Positions 62,704 to 64,000 of a DNA stretch of 64,000 nt are shown here, piece by piece. Origin of the DNA: Pseudomonas akapageensis. GTDB lineage: Bacteria > Pseudomonadota > Gammaproteobacteria > Pseudomonadales > Pseudomonadaceae. A program made the position numbers and the translations under genes. The notes under the pieces were generated by a model that ran no database searches, was not told the origin of the DNA, and worked only from the letters and a program-made list of their open reading frames with translations. Each line of letters opens with the position of its first letter. Positions within the stretch are counted from its first letter, which is position 1. Location of the stretch: contig NZ_VXCP01000041.1 in NCBI RefSeq assembly GCF_011355085.1, positions 1 through 64,000 on the forward strand, written 5' to 3'.

Positions 62704-62890
62704 GGGGCGCTCTCTGGAAAGACGCCAAATTGTGACACGAAGTTACGGCTTCAGTCTTCCGACTAAAGACCGATTATCGCAGGATCGGTAATAAAGATTC
62801 GCAGGAATCCCGGCTTATCGGCTTTCAAGGCGCCCCCTAGAATTGCGCTTCTCAACGCCGTCTCCATCCTTTCTTCGGGAACTCGCAGCT

Positions 62891-64000
62891 GTGCCGCGTC
62901 GCATCATCAAAGAGCTCAGTGCTCTTAGCGTTCTGGCTTTAACCTTGAGCATCAGCGGCTGCATCGGAACCGGGGGGATTGCCCCACAAGGCAAGACACT
63001 GGCTGCCAATGGCCTGGCGACCGATGAAGCGATCCAGGCCGCTGCCCGGGATGCCCACTGGCCGAACCAGCAATGGTGGAAAGCCTACGGCGATCCGCAG
63101 CTCGATCGCTGGATCGAACTGTCCGTGCAGGGCAGCCCGAGCATGGCCATGGCGGCTGCCCGGGTACGTCAGGCCAAGGCCATGGCCGGGGTCGTCGAAT
63201 CGGCCGAATCATTGCAGATTAATGGCCAATCCACACTCAAGCGGCACAACTGGCCCGCCGACCAGTTCTACGGCCCCGGCGAGTTGTCCGGCACCACCAC
63301 CTGGGACAACAACGCCGCGCTTGGCTTCAGCTACGCCCTGGACCTTTGGGGCCGAGAGCACAATGCCAGTGAGCGTGCCGTCGATCTGGCGCACATGACC
63401 GTGGCCCAGGCCCGGCAGGCCCAGCTCGAATTGCAGAACAACATCGTGCGCGTCTATATCCAGCTGTCGTTGCACTATGCCCAGCGTGACATCGTCAAGG
63501 CGACACTGGTGCAACAGGAGCAAATCCTGGAACTTGCCGAGCGTCGACTCAAGGGCGGCATCGGTACTCACTTCGAAGTCAGCCAGGCGCAGACGCCCTT
63601 GCCCGAAACCCATCGCCAGCTCGATGCGCTGGACGAAGAAATCGCCCTGAGCCGCAACCAGTTGGCGGCCCTGGCCGGCAAGGGGCCGGGTGACGGTGCG
63701 CAGCTGCAGCGCCCGAGCCTGGCCTTGCACACTGCTCTGAAACTGCCGTCGGCACTGCCGGCCGAACTGCTTGGTCAGCGCCCGGATGTGGTCGCCAGCC
63801 GCTGGAACGTTGCCGCCCAGGCGCGCGGCATCGATGTTGCCCATGCCGGTTTCTACCCCAACGTCGACCTGGTCGGCAGCCTTGGCTACATGGCCACCGG
63901 TGGTGGTGCATTGGAATTCCTGACGGGCAAGAAGCTCAATTACAGCGTCGGCCCGGCCATCACCTTGCCGATTTTCGATGGTGGGCGGTTGCGTTCGGAA
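62891..64000 (+). CDS. TolC/NodT-family efflux outer membrane lipoprotein (partial)
   Basis: The first 370 codons of a gene that continues beyond the window. GTG start at 62891 gives a signal with lipobox LSISGC (Cys 25). Family features: WPNQQWWKAYGDPQLDRWI (about 51-69), SMAMAAARVRQAKAM, NAALGFSYALDLWGRE, LLGQRPDVVASRWN and LPIFDGGRLRSE. This is the outer membrane channel of a tripartite efflux pump; in many genomes HlyD-type and transporter genes follow. The divergent LysR gene likely controls it. Ribosome binding site weak (GGGA). Confidence 0.9.
   Translation, partial: MPRRIIKELSALSVLALTLSISGCIGTGGIAPQGKTLAANGLATDEAIQAAARDAHWPNQQWWKAYGDPQLDRWIELSVQGSPSMAMAAARVRQAKAMAGVVESAESLQINGQSTLKRHNWPADQFYGPGELSGTTTWDNNAALGFSYALDLWGREHNASERAVDLAHMTVAQARQAQLELQNNIVRVYIQLSLHYAQRDIVKATLVQQEQILELAERRLKGGIGTHFEVSQAQTPLPETHRQLDALDEEIALSRNQLAALAGKGPGDGAQLQRPSLALHTALKLPSALPAELLGQRPDVVASRWNVAAQARGIDVAHAGFYPNVDLVGSLGYMATGGGALEFLTGKKLNYSVGPAITLPIFDGGRLRSE

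Noticed and set aside
1..64000. CRISPR arrays and tRNA/rRNA genes
   Set aside because: No regularly spaced direct repeats and no cloverleaf or rRNA-like segments were noticed on either strand by eye.

Overview
The window looks like the chromosome of a Pseudomonas of the fluorescens/putida lineage. The evidence is GC-rich coding with typical Pseudomonas families (DUF3077, DUF3509, DUF3565, DUF1302/DUF1329 pair), REP-type repeats of the 'gcgggcttgcccgc' kind, an HmgR-hmgABC homogentisate cluster, a short LOV photoreceptor of the SB1-LOV type, and a gene order (OmpA-like lipoprotein, PlsC acyltransferase, pta, slyD, gpx, old yellow enzyme, glycosyltransferase, cysZ, ahpC-like, trxB) that I recall from other pseudomonads. 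No tRNA, rRNA, CRISPR array, integrase or transposase was seen.

Layout. 0-0.65 kb: REP, a strongly structured leader and a DUF3077 gene. 1.1-8 kb: defence-like accessory block with a complete type I restriction-modification operon (hsdR-hsdM-hsdS, minus strand), an AT-rich orphan membrane protein and a lone MqsA-type zinc-finger gene. 8.1-16.7 kb: core block. 16.9-22.6 kb: AT-richer glycan islet (WecE/RffA aminotransferase, WbqC protein, two methyltransferases, NeuD-type acyltransferase, beta-propeller glycosidase-like protein, GtrA flippase-like protein), mostly translationally coupled. 22.7-25.3 kb: core genes cysZ, peroxiredoxin, trxB. 25.4-28.6 kb: second AT-rich glycan islet (PhyH-type dioxygenase, GtrB-like glycosyltransferase, methyltransferase). 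28.8-33 kb: hopJ-like, DUF1244, folM, then a light-signalling group (class II LitR-like MerR regulator, PilZ-like protein, SB1-LOV) and a flavodoxin. 33.3-41.6 kb: alpha/beta hydrolase, SDR, DUF1302 and DUF1329 proteins, MalT-type LuxR regulator. 41.6-45.8 kb: hmgR and hmgA-fahA-maiA. 45.9-51.2 kb: SirB1-like protein, then amino-acid dehydrogenase plus E1alpha, E1beta and E2 of a 2-oxoacid dehydrogenase. 51.3-56.7 kb: yebG with a LexA box, psiE, DUF3509, RaiA-like protein, a large exported protein with a poly-glycine tract, and an AraC regulator. 56.8-64 kb: EamA transporter, a gtrC-gtrA-gtrB type operon, a 2-hydroxyacid dehydrogenase, a LysR regulator and the start of a TolC-family lipoprotein that runs off the window.

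Recurring theme: three separate loci (16.9-22.6, 25.4-28.6, 57.8-60.7 kb) carry parts of lipid-carrier-dependent sugar modification machinery, two of them inserted among otherwise conserved genes. The aromatic and branched-chain amino acid catabolic genes sit side by side at 41.6-51.2 kb. The most promising less-described features are the nested and possibly pseudoknotted leader at about 215-324, the compact sugar-tailoring islet without its own glycosyltransferase, the LOV/LitR group, and the unrecognised poly-Gly exported protein.
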